A stretch of DNA of 64,000 bases from Ochotona curzoniae (taxonomy: Eukaryota; Chordata; Mammalia; Lagomorpha; Ochotonidae). Of this stretch, positions 22,351-35,010 are shown piece after piece (position 1 is the first letter of the stretch; the number at the start of each line of letters is the position of its first letter). Under the pieces are notes generated by a model, which was not told the origin of the DNA, searched no databases, and worked only from the letters and a program-made list of their open reading frames with translations. The position numbers and the translations under genes were made by a program. The stretch spans positions 4,836,001-4,900,000 of the forward strand of contig NW_024465777.1 in NCBI RefSeq assembly GCF_017591425.1. Direction: 5' to 3'.

Positions 22351-22877
22351 AGCAGGAAGCTCTGTGGGATGTGGTTTCGCAGCCAAGGAGCCCAAACCCA
22401 CCCCTTTAACCCTGTCTTCACATCCGCTCTGTACTGAGCCCCAGTCTCAGCTCAGAGGTCTTGCAGCTGCCGGGCACACAGACATGGCCGTTACTTGGTA
22501 GTTCTGGGTGGGAGTTGCGTGGTCAGTGAGCAGCCTAGCCGGCCAGGAGGTGGGCAGTGAAGGGCAGGGCCGAGCCAGGCTCCAGAAGGCATTGCCTGCA
22601 CTGCATCCGCACCAGGAACATCCGCCTTTGATGTGAAAGGCCCGCTGGCGTGTCAGGTCAGCAACAGCTTCTTCACTGACCCTCTCGGTTTCCCTGAGAG
22701 GAAACCCTCTCAGGTCACTGCCTAGTGGCTGTGGAAAAACGCCAGCCTCCCGTGCTTCGGTTGCTGTGTCTTTAAGATGGCATCGGGTAGCACCTGCTTC
22801 TGAAGGTCTGGTTAACCGACCCAGCACTTAGCCTAGCAGTCAGCTCTCAGCTCCACGTGGGCGGACAGTTCCAATAA

Positions 22878-22895
22878 CGGCCACGAGATGGCGCC
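22878..22895 (+). promoter_or_regulatory. CTCF-like motif, one mismatch
   Basis: CGGCCACGAGATGGCGCC fits YGRCCASYAGRKGGCRSY except G for Y at the fifth core base. Confidence 0.4.
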
Positions 22896-23885
22896 GGAAT
22901 CCCAGGTATGCGGGATCCCCTGTGACTTCTGCAAGAGGAAAGCTGTTCAGGGCAATAAAAGACCGGTGAGGCAGGTGGGCTCCGCCGGCTTGGACTGGGC
23001 GTGCATGTGCGTGAAACTCCGCCCCTTCCAGCTACGCTTCTGGTTTTTCTCCCAGGGCTTCCTTGTCCGTGTTGAAACACCCAGGCCTCTCAATCTCCCC
23101 CTCCCCAACAGCATCCCTCTCCTATGTTGAATTGCAGGTTTTGCAGTGAGCGGACCCCCATTCCCTCTGCCCCTCAAATCACTTCTCTTTTTACCTCCCT
23201 GCACACTTCCGGCGGGTCCCCCAGGGTGGGGACCGGAGGAAATGACCTGGCTCTTGTTCTCTGCCTCCTTGGAAGGAAGTGGGGGAGGGAAATGGAGTTC
23301 TGAGAGGAGGGGATAGAAATTGAAACAGGGACACGGGGGAGTTCTTCCTCCAACAGATGTGGCCTCCTGCCACCGTGCAGACGCAGCTGGGAAGTGACCT
23401 TCGCCATCACCAACAGTGCAGGGCCGTCCGAACAACGAGTGCGTTCGTCCTTTCACTCCGCAGCGTCCACAGGCCTGGAGGGACGACTGGGAAAGCTGGG
23501 CTGGGCAGCGTGAGGACAAGATGCAGTTGCTGGTCCCACCTGAACTGGCAGGAGGGCGTGACAGATCCCTTAGGGACCAAGGACCTAAGTCAGTCTAATT
23601 TTCAGAAAGGTAAACTCATGAGCCTCAGCTACTTCAAAGCTACTTAAAGCCACTTTAAATAAGAATTTGACCTTGCAGGTGTTCCCAGTCTCCACAAAAG
23701 CCTCCCAAACCCACCTCACCCACCACCCCTGAAAGAATCGGATCCTCACTGGAAGGTCACCTTTCTTCCGGAAACTCGGGCCGTCGCTAGCAAGGACCAG
23801 GCAGGCTGGGCCCGAGGGGTCAGGCTGGTCTCTGCGTCCAGCTACGAGCTCCCTCCGATGGGGGCAGGCCGCCATTGCCCGCCCA

Positions 23886-23900
23886 CCAGCAGGTGGCGCT
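23886..23900 (+). promoter_or_regulatory. CTCF motif, exact core match
   Basis: CCAGCAGGTGGCGCT matches every position of CCASYAGRKGGCRSY. Binding is inferred. Confidence 0.5.
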
Positions 23901-24112
23901 GCGGCAGAGCCTCCGCTGCATTGAAAGGGGCTTGGAGCACCGGGGTTGGGGAGCGGCCAGTGGGGGAACCCTTGCTGGTCCAGGTGGCCCCAGGGCTGCC
24001 ATCTGGAGCGAGCCGGTCCTGAGTCGTGAACTGAGTCCTTCCCTGCTTCGCTCACTCTTTCATGAATGCCCTAAATGGTGTTCATGAGATCCTCCAGAGA
24101 GTTTTAAAAGAA

Positions 24113-24428
24113 CTGTCCCAGTTGGTGCGGTGGCACAGTAACCTAATCTTCTGCCCTGTGGTGCAGTCATCCCATATCAACACCAGTTCTAGTCCGAGTT
24201 ACTCCCTGCTGAGTCCCATCCAGCTCCCCGCCTGCGGCCTGGGAAAGCAGTGGAGGGTGGCTCAAAAGCCTTGGGACCCTGCACTGGTGCGGGAGAACTG
24301 GAAGAAGCCCCTGGCTCCTGGCTTTGGATTGGCTATTGCTGCCACTTGGGGGGTTGGGGGGGAGTGAACCAGCAGACAGAAGATCTTTTTGTATCTTCTC
24401 TCTGTGAGTCTGATCTGCCTTTCCAGTT
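24113..24428 (+). mobile_element. C-type SINE
   Basis: TTGGTGCGGTGGCACAGTAA head, CTGCGGCCTGGGAAAGCAGT, GGGGAGTGAACCAGCAGACA and a tail ending in CTGCCTTTCCAG. Confidence 0.82.
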
Positions 24429-24429
24429 T

Positions 24430-24702
24430 GAAAGGCAGTTATAGAAAGAAAGAGCGCGATATCCTCCATCAAATGGCTATAATAGTTGGAGCTGGGTATG
24501 GCTGAAGCCAGAAGCGAGGAATTCTACCCAGATCTCCTCCGTGGGTAGCAGGGGCCCATGCACTTTGGCCATCCTCAGTTGCCATCCTATGTACATTAGC
24601 AGAGAGCTGAATTGGGAGCAGGACTCAACTGGAATGCCTGCATGGAATGCTGGTGTCCCAAGCTGCAGCCTCACCCACTGTGCCACAGTGTGGTCTGAGG
24701 AG
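24430..24702 (-). mobile_element. C-type SINE, old copy, tail-to-tail with its neighbour
   Basis: GAAAGGCAGTTATAGAAAG start, CCAGATCTCCTCCGTGGGTA, ending CTGTGCCACAGTGTGG. The two tails face each other at 24430. Confidence 0.7.
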
Positions 24703-25331
24703 GGCAGTTCTATGCAGAAACAATGCACCTGAGAACTGAGGGTGCCCCAGGAGCACCCTGCACCCCTGCCCTCTGGGACTCTCAGATCCACTCACGTCAC
24801 TCCAGAAGCTGTCCTTGGGGTAGGTGCTTCATCAGTGGTTAAGTCTCTGCTTGGGACACCTGCCTCTCCTCCCAGAGTGGTTATTGCTATGGTGTAGGCC
24901 CCAGTATTGAAGAAAACAAATCCTTACAATTATCTGAAGTGTGGTGTTTTGTTAGGTGGCAGTGGCTAGCAGATACAAAGAGTCTCTTGGAGAACTACAT
25001 AGCCAGCTTCTGTGTCAGCTCTCTCTGATACCTGGGTCTCCCAGACCTGCCGCAGTGAGGCAGGTGCAGGTCACGAGTGGCAGGGTGGGTAGGATGGCTC
25101 CCATCTTGGCCTGGGTGGGGAGGGGCTCCTGCCTTGTTCTGTTTCTGCCAGCAGGAAGAAAGCAGAGTGAAGCGGGCATGAGCCTAGTCCTTTTAAAGGC
25201 AGAACCTGAGAGAAGCACACATCACTTCTGTCCAGCAGGCTTTGTTTAGTTGCAAGGGAGGCTGGGAAATGTAGTTTCTAGCCAGATAGGGTGTACCTTG
25301 CGAAAATATGGCAGTTCTTCTATGTGTGGGT
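24703..25331. other. Intergenic block without gene
   Basis: Unique sequence. A possible degraded SINE at 24820-24900 (TAGGTGCTTCATCAGTGGTT). No gene recognised. Confidence 0.5.
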
Positions 25332-25668
25332 AAGATTTACTTATTGACTTGAAAGAGAAACACAAACATGTACACACACACACAGAAAGAGAGAGAGACA
25401 AAGAGAGAGAAAGAGAGAGGGAAGGAGGGAAGGAAAAATCTTCTGTCTGCTGCTTCACACCCCAAATGGCTGTAACTGCCAGGACAGAGCCTGGGCAGAG
25501 CCGGGAGCTTGGTCCCTCCATCTGGGTCTCCCATGTGGGCAGCAGGGCCCGGAGGACTTGGGACATTCCCAGACCATGAGCAGGGAACTGGATCAGAAGT
25601 GGAACAGCTGGAGCTCTAACTGGTGCCTACATGAAGTCAACTTTACCTGCTATGCCACAGTGCTGGCC
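25332..25668 (-). mobile_element. C-type SINE with expanded purine tail
   Basis: The tail region at 25375-25436 contains (CA)n then GAGA/GGAAGG runs. It ends CTATGCCACAGTGCTGGCC. Confidence 0.85.
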
Positions 25669-25951
25669 TGGGAGGGTGTTTTTGAATCACTGGTTTCTTT
25701 CCTTTCTTCTTTCTCCTTCCCATCTTCTGTGGCAAGAAAGATGATGAGAACACCAGTGATGCAAATAGCCCACCCACAGATACCCAGGAACAGTAGCAGC
25801 TGCAGCGCCTTGGCACTACGGGCAGACCCTGAGCCGGAGCTGGAACTGCCGGCTCCTGCAGGTGTCTGTGCATATTTGCTCTTCACACGAGGATGTGTGA
25901 GCGAGATGAGGACAGGCAGGGGCAGAAAGGCCGAGTGACCTGTTCTAGAAA

Positions 25952-26271
25952 TACAGTCGTCTAGTGGTTGGAGTCCTTGCCTTGCAATGTACCAGTGTCC
26001 CATATGGGTGCCAGTTCTAGTTCTGGCAGCCCCACTTCCCATCCAGTCCCTGCTTGTGGCCTGGGAAAGCAATCAAGGACGGCCCAAAGCCTTGGGACCC
26101 TGCACCCGCGTGGGAGACCTGGAAGAAGCTCCTGCCTCTTGGCTTCGGATTGGCTCAGCTCCGGCCGTTGCGGCTACTTGGGGAGTGAATCAGCAGATGG
26201 AGGATCTTCTCTCTCCTCTCTGTATATCTGACTTTCCAATAAAAATAAATAAATCTTTTTTTTAAAAAAAA
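25952..26271 (+). mobile_element. C-type SINE, young, 5' truncated, with target-site duplication
   Basis: Starts within the tRNA-like head (CGTCTAGTGGTTGGAGTCC) and ends ACTTTCCAATAAAAATAAA. The flanks AGAAATACAGTC (25947) and AGAAATACAATC (26272) form an 11/12-bp duplication. Confidence 0.9.
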
Positions 26272-26489
26272 AGAAATACAATCAGATGCAGCCAAACTTG
26301 TAGCCAGGAAGTTTGCCATTGTGATAGAGGACCCAAATCGATGGAGAATAAACGAGCTGGATAATTCTCCATGCTCTTTGTCTCTAACCCTGCGTTGTAA
26401 CTCCACCCACCCCTCCCCACTTTATGTCAATCCAGCATAGCCACTTTCTCGTGATGCACCTTGCTCCTCCTTCAGAACCAGGAAGAAGC

Positions 26490-26760
26490 TGTTGATGAAC
26501 TGAGCTCCTCTGGAGATTCTGGGAAACCTTCCCAGAACATACCGTGTGCACTAAGCCCTGCCCAGACACTACCTTATTTGCATATCCAGTTAGGGCACCG
26601 CCCCTAACCCCACAGAGGGGGCCTGGAACAGAACTTCCTCTGATGTTCTCTCCGCTCCCCTGAGGTTGTTCACACGGATTCTCTCACTTTGAGTCGGTCC
26701 TGTTTTTGCCATTGCACTGCGTGCCTCTGCTTCAAAGTCTTACCCGGTGGCAAGGGAGTG
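26490..26760 (+). mobile_element. Possible solo LTR relic
   Basis: ACCTTATTTGCATATCCAGT, GGGCACCGCCCCTAACCCC, then CTCCGCTCCCCTGAGGTTG and CTCTCACTTTGAGTCGGTCC resemble the U3-R-U5 layout of an old retroviral LTR. No internal viral sequence, no terminal duplication seen, and the family is not assigned. Confidence 0.3.
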
Positions 26761-27344
26761 GGCTAAAAATCTGGGAGCCTCCCCCTCCCGCTCCTCTCCC
26801 AACAGCTCCGAGAACCTCATCTGGGCCGTGCTGCTTGCTCCAGGCGGCATCCTCCCGAAGCAAGCCTGGGCCGACCTCTTTCTTATGACTCAGGACAATC
26901 TTCCCAGAAGCCTGCTGCAGTCTCCCTCTGTCCAGGGAACCAGAGCCGGTCACGCGTTGACCTACCAATCAAACCTCTGAGAGTAGGGCCAGGAGGGTGT
27001 ACTTTTCCACACTGTTGGATGCTGGTAGTGTGAGCCCTGCAGAGGAAGCTCGACTTTATCCAGGCATTTCTGCGCTTCTGTGTTAGTGATCAGTCTAGGG
27101 GACCCGTTCTGGTTAATGAGACAGAAGGAGGTTCTGGAAAGACCCCCACTCCCGTTCCTTCATAAACCAAGAGGGGACGCATGCCCCAGTTTTGCTTTGG
27201 ATGCTGTCAGAGACATGTAGCAAAGTGATGAGAAGGAAGGCAGCTGTGGTATGCGAGGGTCAAGAGCAAGGGGAAAGTGGCACTAAGTAATAATAGGAGT
27301 CACATAAGTGTAGGTTCACTGTGGATTTTCCATATGCCGGGTCC
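26761..27344. other. Intergenic block without gene
   Basis: Unique moderately GC-rich sequence followed by a 40-bp C-SINE tail remnant at 27345-27387. Nothing else recognised. Confidence 0.5.
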
Positions 27345-27387
27345 TGCTCTTTGTTTATTTGAAAAGCAGAGCGACAAAGAGACAGAG

Positions 27388-30090
27388 ACTGAACTTTCAT
27401 TCTGACATGTGTGAGATCTGGGTCTGGGAATGGGCCTGGTGGAGAAATGTGGGGAACTCTTACTAGGTCATAGCTCCCACTGGTGAGCATGTGAGTAAGG
27501 GCTGGGTATAGACCAGGCTGAGCAAAACTGCTCCACTTGTCAGCAGGTGTGTGTGGCTCTGAGATTGATTGAGCAGGCCTGGCCAAACCACAGCCCACTG
27601 GCATGCACGAGAGACAGGATGGGGTGTGGGCTGTACAGGGGTAGGCTATCACATCTACCAATTGACATGAAAGCCAGGGATGGGAGCAGACCAGGCCGGG
27701 CCATGCTGCAGCATTCAATGTCAAGGGCCAAATGGGGGTTGGGCCATACCAGGCTGTGGCAGAGCAACTACAAGCACAAGCAAGGTAGCCCTGATAGTGG
27801 AGCCCTGATAGTGGAGCTAAGGGGACTCCCCTGTTATGCTACAGTTCCCACTGGTGAGTGAGAAAGTTGGGAAAGGAAGTAGACCACGCTGAACATGGCT
27901 ATAACATCCCTCAACATGTGTGTGAACTGGGCCTGGGGGTGTGCAAGACTGAGTTAGGCTCCAGCATTCACTGGTGCTTTCCAGAACCGAAGTGAGTGTG
28001 GGATGGGCTGTGCTAGGTCACAGCATCTGCTGATCCACATGGGAGCCAGATCTGGAGGTGGACTAGGCAGGACTGGGCTGTAGCACCCACGGGAGAGAGT
28101 TGGAATGGGTGTGGGCTGGTTTGGCAAGGCTGCAATACCCACTGGTGAAAGTCAGGGCTGGAAGTGGGTCAAGTCAGGCTGAGCCAAACACCCACTAGTG
28201 TGTGCAAGATTTGCTACTGGGAGCTGGTCTGATAGGGGAACTTGGGGAACTCCCTTATCAAGATGCAACTCTGGCTAGTGAGCACAAGAACTGAGGTTGG
28301 GGACCAGGCTAAGCCAAGCTACAGTACCTGCTGGCATACATGTGGGTCGGATCTGGGGTGGGCCTGGCTGGGCCAGTCTGAAACACCCACTGGCATGAGT
28401 GAGAGTCAGGATGGGGTGCAGGCCAGGCCAGGTCAGGCTGGAATGCAACACCTGACAGTTTACTATAGGGCCGAGACCAGGGACTGTCTGGGTTAGGCCA
28501 GGCTGTAGCACTCCCAGCATGATCTGGGAGGGGAGGAAGGCAGGGCAGAAGAGGCTGCAGCACCTGCTGGCAAATGCCAAGGCATGATGGGCCATGCCAT
28601 ACTGGGCATGTAGCAGCACCTACTGGCACACATAAGACTCTAGGCCAGGAGCGAACCTAGTAGGGGGTTGTAAGGCTTGCTTTGATGATTGGAAGATCTG
28701 GGACTAGGGATAAACTGAGCTGGGCTGGGCTGCAATAGCCATTAGCATACATGTGAGCGAGATCTGGGGGAGGCTAGGTCATTGCATCCACTGGCGCATG
28801 CAAGAGCTGGGAGAAGTGCCAACTGGCCTGGCTTTGCCGCAGCATCTGCTAGCAAGTGCTGGGAGAAGTGCAAGTTGTGTCTGACTGGATCACAGTGCCC
28901 CTTAGAAAATGCAAGATCTGGGACTGAGAGTAGGCCTAGAAGGGAAACTGTGGGCATGCCTCCTGTTGGAGTCAGGGCTGGCAGGGGGAGCGGGGACCAA
29001 GCTGGACAAGGCAGCAGCACCCACTGGTATACGTGTGGCCTGGGTCATGGGGTGGGGTGGATTGAGCTAAGCTGCAACACCCAACTGAGATGAATAAATG
29101 AGAACCCAACTGGGATGCAGCACGGACTGAACCAGTCTGCTGTCTATACTGGCATGCTCAGGAATTGGGGCTAGGACAAGCCTGGCAGGAGTTACTCGGG
29201 GGTGGTGCCAGTGAGGTTGCAGTTCCCACTGCTGTGCTTAAGGGCCAGGTCTGTGGCAGGCTTAGTTGGGCTGGGCGGCAGCACTCCTCAATTTACATGG
29301 GACATGGGGTTGGGGACTGAACTGGTCAGGCAACTACAATCACCAGAGTGTACATAGTCTGATGTGGGTGACGGACTGAACAGCAGGTGCACTGGTTGGC
29401 ACCTGCAAGAGTTAAGTCTGAGGTCAGCCCAGGTAAGGTTTCCTGGGGGTAGTCCCCCACTGGACTGCTGGACTGAAAACTCCAGCCACAGGGAAGATTG
29501 TTAAGATATGTGGTTTGACATTGGCGTGCGTGTATCAGGCCTGGGCCTCCTCATCTGCTGATGCCTATGCAGTGGACGGCATGCCCAGGTGCGTAAAAGG
29601 GACGTGCTGGCCAGCTCATTTAGGCCTACAGAGGAGGGTGAGTGCCATGTCAGAATATGGAGAACAGAATGGGTTGGACAACTCTCCTGGCTGAAGCTCG
29701 TATCTGGGTGAGTGGAAGCACTGGGGTGGACTCAGCCAGTGGACCTTGGAAGGATTTCCTCATCCTTGGAGCAGTGAAACCAGTAGCATCTCAAAACTAT
29801 CAAAACCACTCGACAATTCCCTCAGAACATTCTTCTTCACATAGGAGCTTCTAAAATGACATCAAGTGGGCATCTCTCATCCCTGGGTGCTGATGTAGTT
29901 TGGCAGCTGGAAACACCACCCTCCCTTTCCCTCTATTCCAAACAGGAGAAAAGGGGAGAAAAGGAAAATTGGAAGCATTTGTCCCACCCACCTTCCCCCA
30001 TGCCTCAACCCTCCCCACCCTGATGGGTGGTCCTCTTGGATCTGCCTTCTTGTCAACTATGTAAACAATATAAAAAATAAAATAAAATTT
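27388..30090 (+). mobile_element. Internally repetitive retroposon, copy 1
   Basis: About 2.7 kb of degenerate units, roughly 50-65 bp each, built on the theme CACCCACTGGCATG...GAG, GGGCTGGG and CAGGCTGGGCTGCAGCA. It is followed by a roughly 450-bp unique 3' segment and an A-rich end (TATAAAAAATAAAATAAAAT). The order of diverged units matches copy 2 at 42480, for example 28557-28640 against 42807-42880. No open frame or LTR is seen. The 5' end is approximate. A younger SINE sits in the A-rich tail. Confidence 0.7.
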
Positions 30091-30412
30091 AAAAAGGAAT
30101 AAGAGGGCCTAGCGGTTTAAGTCCTCACCTTGCATGCACCAGGATCCCATATGGGCACCAGTTCTAATCCCCATGGCCCCGCTTCCCATCCAGTCCCTGC
30201 TTGTGGCCTGGGAGAGCAGTCGAGGACCCCCCAAAGCCTTTAGGACCCTGCATTCACGTGGGAGACCTGGAAGAGGCTCCTGACTCCTAGCTTTGGACCA
30301 GTGCAGCACTGGCCGTTGCAGCCACTTGGGTAGTGAATCGTCAGATGGAAGATCTTCCTCTCTATGTATCTGACTTTCCAATAAAAATAAAAAATAAATC
30401 TAAAAAAAATTC
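30091..30412 (+). mobile_element. Young C-type SINE in the tail of retroposon copy 1
   Basis: Body starts near 30104 with GGGCCTAGCGGTTTAAGTCC and ends in CCAATAAAAATAAAAAATAA. AAAAAGGAA at 30091 and 30414 is the probable target-site duplication. Confidence 0.88.
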
Positions 30413-33400
30413 ATAAAAAGGAAGACGGAAAAAAAGATACTGAACCACAAGAACAAAACAAAACAAAAACCTTTGCTCCCCTGTATGGGATTCTGGCACT
30501 GCAGACAGAGGCGTTACTCGCGACCCCACAGCCTGACTCCCCCTCAGCCTCTTCTTTCCGTGAGACATCATGCCCTCAGCCAGCTCAGAGCTGGGGTGAC
30601 TGGGACTGGGCAGACTCAACGGGAAGGGTTGGGGTCGGGAAGCCACACATCCCCGTCACCCTCCTAGGGAAAGCAAACAGCGTCAAGTCACTGGTGGTGG
30701 ATGGTGGAAAGAGCACTGGTGGTGGATGCTGATTGAAGAGCCCCCTCTCCCAGTGTATAGAGGGGGGCTTCACCTGACCACAGGGTGGGGCTTGAGCAAA
30801 ATGTGGGTCAGTTTCAAAGGGTACCCTGCCGAGCCCTGGCTTCCGGAGGACTGTGCGTCGTGGGCAGTGTGCCCAGGTCTGGGGAGAAGGGGGTTGTGCG
30901 GCAGGGGCGGGAGGCAAAACATGCAAGTGTTCCCACTTCCTCATTCGTTAGCAAGCAGCAGGCTCTGGGTTACCCAGGGAGAGGCAGGCAGAGCCGAAAG
31001 AACTCAACTCCTGTTACACAGAGTGCTTAGAGCAATGCCCTGCCTTCACCGAGGACTTACTGGCTAGCGGTCAGTCCATCTCCACTCTGCACCCCTGCGC
31101 CCCCTCACTGTTTCAGCTTCCTCCTGTGCCTGGAATCACCATAAACTGCTAAATAAATTACAGCTTCCACATTGTTTGCAGTGGATCCAGCTACAATGCC
31201 CACGTTCTGGCAAATGAGATGTAAACAAGAATTGTCCCTAAGTAACGGGACTGCGCCTTTCTCCTCACCATTCCTCCTTCTCTGCTGGACAAAATGTGGG
31301 TGTTATGGTAGGAAATGGGATGGCCCTTTTGGACCAAGTGGCCCAAGCTGAGTGTAGAAGATTTTGGAGCCACAAGAAGATGTTTAGATCTCTGTTGATC
31401 ATCACCATGACAGCCTGAACTGTATTCCTGGATATGGAAATCATAGACGTGCCTTTCAGTCTCACGTAGACAGACCCCGCTATTCAAAGTGTTTATTACT
31501 CATAGTTGAAACGAATCCAGACTAGTACAGGAGCGGGACTTGGATTTGGACGCAGGCCCACCTGACCATGAGGCGCTTGTTGCTGGCAGAACCCTGTGGT
31601 TGGGTCAGGGGTAGGCAGTCTGTTCTGGACACATACGGGTTCCAGGGGAGGCCTTGAGCTGCTGGGCGATACCCCCTGGGAAATCCTGAAGCATGCGCAC
31701 AGCCGAGAGCCCTGCTCTGCCTTCTGGTTCCTTGTACAAGTCCTCGGCAAGCCAAGGGTCCCTTCTGATCCCCCGGTCAGAACTCGGGGGACCTGGGGGA
31801 GGCAGGGAAGCCTAAGGCCATCTGTGCCCACCCTGACCCCCAACTCCCTCCCGCCCCAGCTTGCAGGAGGCGCCTCTGTCCACAGGCTGTCCTGGATGGG
31901 GTGTACCAGCAGCCCTTCTCCTCCCACACAGCACTTGCTGCAAAGCTTTCTGGCATCACTGAGGCCCTGAATGGCTGCTGACGCATCTACATGCCCTGTG
32001 GAGCATGGGACAGGTCCCGGAGGTCTGTGCCTGTGTGGGAGGCTCCGGGGACTGGGTTGTGTCCCTCCTGGGTATTCTTCTCCTTCCTGTGCCTTTGCTT
32101 AGTGGTGGTCCCTGGGGAGAGGCAATGCCAGCCACGAGGCTCTTGGGACCTTGTGACAGAGAGCCGTCTGACCTTGCTACAAAGTCAGACATGCCCAGCA
32201 GCATCTGTCACCCAGGGGGGAGGGCAGGCACAGAGCATCTGTTACCCAGGGAGTGGGGGGCTCATTCCCAGAGTCCCTATCCTCCACCACCAGCTCCCTC
32301 TACCCCTGCCTTCAATCCAACATTGAACAAGGATGACAGCCTGAACCTGTGGCACACAGGCAGAAGGATGCCTGCAGTGTGTGAAGATGGGAGCTCCTGG
32401 GGAGGGGTGGCTCCATACGGAGTCTGAACTGAAGGGCCTGTGAGTGGCGGCCGTGTGTTTGTGTGATTGATAAGGGGCAGGTGAGGTCACCGTCACCCTC
32501 CTGCAGGGGGTCCGGAAGAGGCCGGGTTCAGGACCTACTCCACCCACCCCGTGCCTTGCAGTAGCAAGGAGTCCTGGGCCTGGTTTGCTGGTTGCCAGGC
32601 AACCAGGTGACCTTTGAGGTCATTTCTCAGAGGACTGCTTCCTCATCAGCAGCCAGGGCTCTGGGCTGTGTCCCTGTTTCGGTCTCTGCCTGCAGAGCCT
32701 TGTGGGGCTGCAGCGGGGTGTGGTCCCTTCTGCACCTGGGCAGCGGCAGGTGGTTCTGCCAAGGCTTTGGGGCCACAGAAGCAGGGAGTTGAGGTTATGA
32801 TGCTAGGTGCCAGAGAGCTGCTATGTGGCTGGACTCAGCCTGGTACCCTAGCTGCCAGAACATCTGTCCCACATGGCTGCTCCCCCAAAGACACTATCAT
32901 CCAGAAGAAAATCCTGAACAAACAGGTGGCATTGAGGGTGTCAGCATTTTGCCTTCCTCTATTGTTAGAACCTGGATAAAGGTGTACAGTTAACCTTCCC
33001 AGCTACCTCTCTTTCTGCCTGGAGACTTGAATCTTCCAACAGGAGCTGGAAGCCCTGCCTGGGCTCTCCCTGGCATTGTGCTGAGTGACAGACATGTGGC
33101 TGCTGCTTCATGGGGACAGACCCTCCCACTTCAAGGTTGAGACTGTGTCCTCATCTGGGACAGCATCACAGGCGACACTTAAATCCCAGGATGACGTCAC
33201 TTCTTATCAGAGATTCTTGAAGGGCCTGATGTTCCTACTGGGAGTGATACAGGGCAAGCCAGCCTATTTTTCCCAGGATAGAGATGAATCTGCTTAAGAA
33301 TTCTACAAGCATCACATGCTCTCCTTTTGCAGCCTGCAATGTGTGTAATTTATCTCCCACTCTCACTGGCTTTGTGGTCATAGTTTGCTAATTCCATCTG

Positions 33401-34404
33401 CTTCCCAAGTTGTTCCCCAGTGAGGGCTTGGGTTCAGAGTGTCCCCCTGCGAGTCACAGCTGGTCAAGACCAATGCAGTGAGGTCACGAGCAAGAAGGCC
33501 CCAGAGGCAGGTGCTGGGGCTGGAGGGCTGGTCGTGTCCTTGGCTGCACTGACTGGACTGTCTTCCTTCACAAGGTCAGCCTGGTTCTTGGCAGTCAAAC
33601 TCGTGCCTGGATGCTCAGCCTGCCATCGGGCGGCTGTCTAATCTAACCAAAGCCTGTAATGCAGAGGACCAGCCCTTCATCCACCTGCAGTAGCTGTTTC
33701 TCATATACTTGGAGTGGCTCCCCTGTTCGTGAACTTGAGGCTGTGGTGGAGCAGACCATAGAATGAACCTCCAGTGTGTCTGTGCCTATTGCCCAGGAGG
33801 AGGCAGGGTAGAGGCAGGATGCCTCTGCAGGTCTGGTTGTACTGTGAGCAGACATACCCAACCAGTGGGCCTGGAATCTACAGGGTGGAACATGACCTGC
33901 CACCCTGTCCAAGTTAGCCCAGGGCACGCTGTTTCTCCTGGACTCAGAAATCTGGGGGCTGGGAGCCTGCGAGGGAGGTAGAGTGGACCCTGGGACACAC
34001 AGAGTCCACCTGCAGCACAAAAATGAGTCCCTGGAAGGGGAAACCGAGGCTGGCAGTGGCCATTGGGAAAACAGACACGACAGGCAGAGGGTGTGGCTGG
34101 GTCTTCCCCTCACCTAGGTAAGGTAACTGGAGGCAGCTGGAACACAGAGCAGGCCTGCTTCTCGCTCCTGCCCTCACACCTGTGTGGCGAATACCTCTGG
34201 TGTCAGGGGGTAAGGTTTTTCACCCGCGTCAGGCTGGCACTTTATCCAGCGGCTCCGCAGCAGGATGGGGGTCCTGGCAGTTGATTCATGTCAGCTGACT
34301 GATGTCAGATGCTATCTACCTGGAGAGAGGGCAGATCCACAGACTAGGGATTCAGCCCCTAGCTGCCAACCACAGGGAGTAAGTAGGTGATCATTTAATA
34401 GTTG
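30413..34404. other. Intergenic block without gene
   Basis: About 4 kb with almost no recognisable SINE, unusual for this window. Mixed unique sequence with one TGACGTCA at 33192-33199. No coding exon, RNA gene or tandem repeat recognised. Confidence 0.5.
33192..33199. promoter_or_regulatory. Palindromic CRE motif
   Basis: Perfect TGACGTCA in repeat-poor DNA. CREB/ATF binding is inferred only. Confidence 0.3.
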
Positions 34405-34682
34405 AGGGCGTGACTGGTGTTGTGGCTCAGTGGTTTAACCTCTGCTGGTAACACTGGCTGCTCCACTTCCAACCCAGTTCCCTATTTGTGCACATGAAAA
34501 AGCAGAGGAAGATGACCCAAGTGGTTGAGTCCTTCATTCATGTGGGAGACACAGAGGGAGTTTTTGGTTTCTGGCTTCAGCCCAATCCAGACTTGACTGT
34601 TCTGGTCTTCTGGAGTGTGAACCAGTGGACGGAGGACCTCTCTCTTTCTCTGTAGCTCTGCCTCTTATATAAATAAAAATTT
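34405..34682 (+). mobile_element. C-type SINE, old copy
   Basis: ACTGGTGTTGTGGCTCAGTG head with a deletion after TCTGCTGGTAAC. The tail is TATAAATAAAAATTTTTT. Confidence 0.78.
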
Positions 34683-34698
34683 TTTGTTTGCTTGCTTG

Positions 34699-35010
34699 TT
34701 TTTTTTATTTGAAAGGCAAATTTATAAACAGACAGAGTGATAGAGAGATCTTACATCACTGCTTGACTCTCCAAATGGCCACAGCAGCTGGAGCTGAGCT
34801 GAGTCTGAATCCAGGAGCCAGGAGCTTCATCCAGGATCCTCATGTAGGTACAGGGTCCCAAGGAATTGGACTTTCTTATACTGCTTTCCCAGATCATATG
34901 TGGGGAGCTGGATTGAAAGTTAAACAGCTGGCACGTGAACCAGTGCCCATATGGGATGCTGGCATTAGCAGGTGGAAAATTAGCTTGTTGAGTCACCACA
35001 CACTCCCCAT
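34699..35010 (-). mobile_element. C-type SINE, old copy
   Basis: TTTTTTATTTGAAAGGCAAA start, CATATGGGATGCTGGCATTA near the head. It sits tail-to-tail with the preceding plus-strand copy. Confidence 0.8.

Larger units (their letters stand above)
22351..24112. other. Intergenic block without gene
   Basis: GC-rich, CpG-containing, largely repeat-free, with two CTCF-like motifs (22878-22895 and 23886-23900). No coding exon recognised. Confidence 0.55.

Noticed and set aside
26490..26760. Intact endogenous retrovirus
   Set aside because: At most a solo LTR relic. No gag, pol or env similarity was seen nearby.
27388..30090. Candidate CRISPR-like or satellite array
   Set aside because: Units are diverged, lack unique spacers, and occur in the same order in a second dispersed copy, so a retroposon explains them better.
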